From the NCBI GenBank assembly GCA_019323575.1, contig JAHWHB010000052.1, positions 1-5,381 on the forward strand: a stretch of DNA of 5,381 bases. Direction: 5' to 3'. The position numbers and the translations under genes were made by a program. The stretch comes from Candidatus Woesearchaeota archaeon (lineage in GTDB: Archaea > Nanobdellota > Nanobdellia > Woesearchaeales > ARS49). Under the pieces are notes generated by a model. The model did not search any database. It had not been told where the DNA came from and worked only from the letters and a program-made list of their open reading frames with translations. Positions 4,836 to 5,381 of this stretch are shown one piece after another. Position 1 is the first letter of the stretch. Each line of letters starts with the position of its first letter.

Positions 4836-5333
4836 ATGAGCAACAAGATAATAGATAAAGACCTGACAGTATTTCTAGGAAGCAGAGGAGACAGAGACTG
4901 CCTAAGAATAGCAGGCGTAGATGACGACGGCGTGCACATAGACGCATTTGCGAACCTGGAAATCGGCTCGTTTGATGGAATCAGATTAATAATGATGGAT
5001 GAAAACAGCAGACTCTACATCCCCCTTGGAAGAGAAGGGAATGAAACAGGCAGAATATACGTCAACGCAAGACTAATACCAGGAAGCCACAGATTTAAAA
5101 CAATCAGGGAAGAAAGAGAATACAGCGCAAGCAAACGAGAACAAATCGAAACAGCAATAAAACAACACGCGCCAGAAGATGCAAACGCGTGCAGACTGCT
5201 CTCAAATTTTGGACCCTCAGAAATGCTAATAGAATACTTCCACATAAACTCAGTAGAAATACCATACAAAACAATAACAACAACAAAAGACCTAACTACT
5301 TCTCAACATAAGGAAACTTCAGATAAAAAGTAG
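4836..5333 (+). CDS. Hypothetical soluble protein, 165 residues
   Basis: I do not recognise a family. There is no signal peptide or membrane helix. The N-terminal half alternates hydrophobic and charged residues in likely beta strands (L-T-V-F-L-G-S-R-G-D-R-D near 10-21, I-R-L-I-M-M-D-E-N near 49-57, R-L-Y-I-P-L-G-R-E-G near 59-68). A charged helix follows (about 87-111, rich in Arg, Glu and Lys), then a hydrophobic patch (S-E-M-L-I-E-Y-F) and a polar tail rich in Thr, Lys and Ser from about residue 145. ATG 4836 fits a TATA box 27 bases upstream. The gene diverges from the surface cluster, sharing only the 122-base promoter region. Its last 38 bases overlap the end of the facing gene; the low-complexity tail is the overlapped part, so it may be a late extension. 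Codons are A/C-rich, like the other plus-strand genes. Confidence 0.72.
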   Translation: MSNKIIDKDLTVFLGSRGDRDCLRIAGVDDDGVHIDAFANLEIGSFDGIRLIMMDENSRLYIPLGREGNETGRIYVNARLIPGSHRFKTIREEREYSASKREQIETAIKQHAPEDANACRLLSNFGPSEMLIEYFHINSVEIPYKTITTTKDLTTSQHKETSDKK

Positions 5334-5381
5334 AACCCTCTCCAACACCAGCACTCAAAGCCGCAACATCACCCTTATTAG
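5296..5381 (-). CDS. C-terminal end of a minus-strand gene entering from the right edge
   Basis: Read on the minus strand, 27 codons from 5379 to 5299 are open and end in TAG at 5298-5296. They encode a small-residue-rich stretch (G-D-V-A-A-L-S-A-G-V-G-E-G-S) and then F-Y-L-K-F-P-Y-V-E-K. Codons are G/T-rich, like every other minus-strand gene here. The alternating strand-like end would suit an extracellular beta domain, but the fragment is too short to identify. It overlaps the final 38 bases of the plus-strand gene ending at 5333. The alternative is that this is only an antisense open frame; the composition makes a real gene moderately likely. Confidence 0.5.
   Translation of the reverse strand, partial: NKGDVAALSAGVGEGSTFYLKFPYVEK

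Noticed and set aside
1..5381. tRNA or rRNA genes
   Set aside because: I saw no cloverleaf with a GGTTCRANNCC-like T arm and no conserved rRNA segments in the short intergenic gaps on either strand.

Overview
The window looks archaeal, probably from a small-genome DPANN-type lineage; the lineage call is an inference. Supporting evidence is direct: AT-rich TATA boxes sit about 25-45 bases before starts, some genes have essentially no 5' leader while others carry GAGG-type ribosome binding sites, the putative signal peptidase has the Ser/His/Asp pattern of archaeal enzymes rather than Ser/Lys, and two proteins begin with class III (pilin-like) N-termini. A lipobox lipoprotein with Cys-rich CGNG-type modules and several unrecognised small proteins fit the same picture.

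Layout. A truncated secreted-protein gene leaves the left edge on the minus strand (1-186). It diverges from a short type I signal peptidase-like gene (333-791, plus), with a 27-base imperfect palindrome carrying back-to-back TATA-like boxes between them. After the peptidase come a GC-rich hairpin and a small basic ORF (863-1123) interrupted in frame by TAG at 1034. A minus-strand run of five genes then reads from 4713 down to 1125: pilin-like protein A, a two-TM small membrane protein, a 456-residue duplicated Cys-rich lipoprotein, pilin-like protein B, and an unrecognised soluble protein. Diverging from it is an unrecognised 165-residue soluble protein (4836-5333, plus). Its 3' end overlaps the tail of another minus-strand gene entering from the right edge (5296-5381).

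How the genes may fit together. The central minus-strand cluster reads as a cell-surface module. Two paralogous proteins, each with one N-terminal membrane helix and a predominantly beta ectodomain, bracket a two-TM protein and a membrane-anchored lipoprotein made of two copies of a Cys-rich plus beta unit. Only the topology and relatedness are visible; a joint surface or pilus-like function is inferred. An internal promoter lies on the stop codon of the two-TM gene, so the lipoprotein can be expressed separately from pilin-like protein A. The signal peptidase-like gene belongs to the same secretion theme but is separately transcribed.

The plus strand is A- and C-rich whichever strand encodes the gene. 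Plus-strand genes therefore use A/C-rich codons and minus-strand genes G/T-rich ones. This looks like replication-strand mutational bias, and it helps explain long antisense open frames such as that at 2161-3126.
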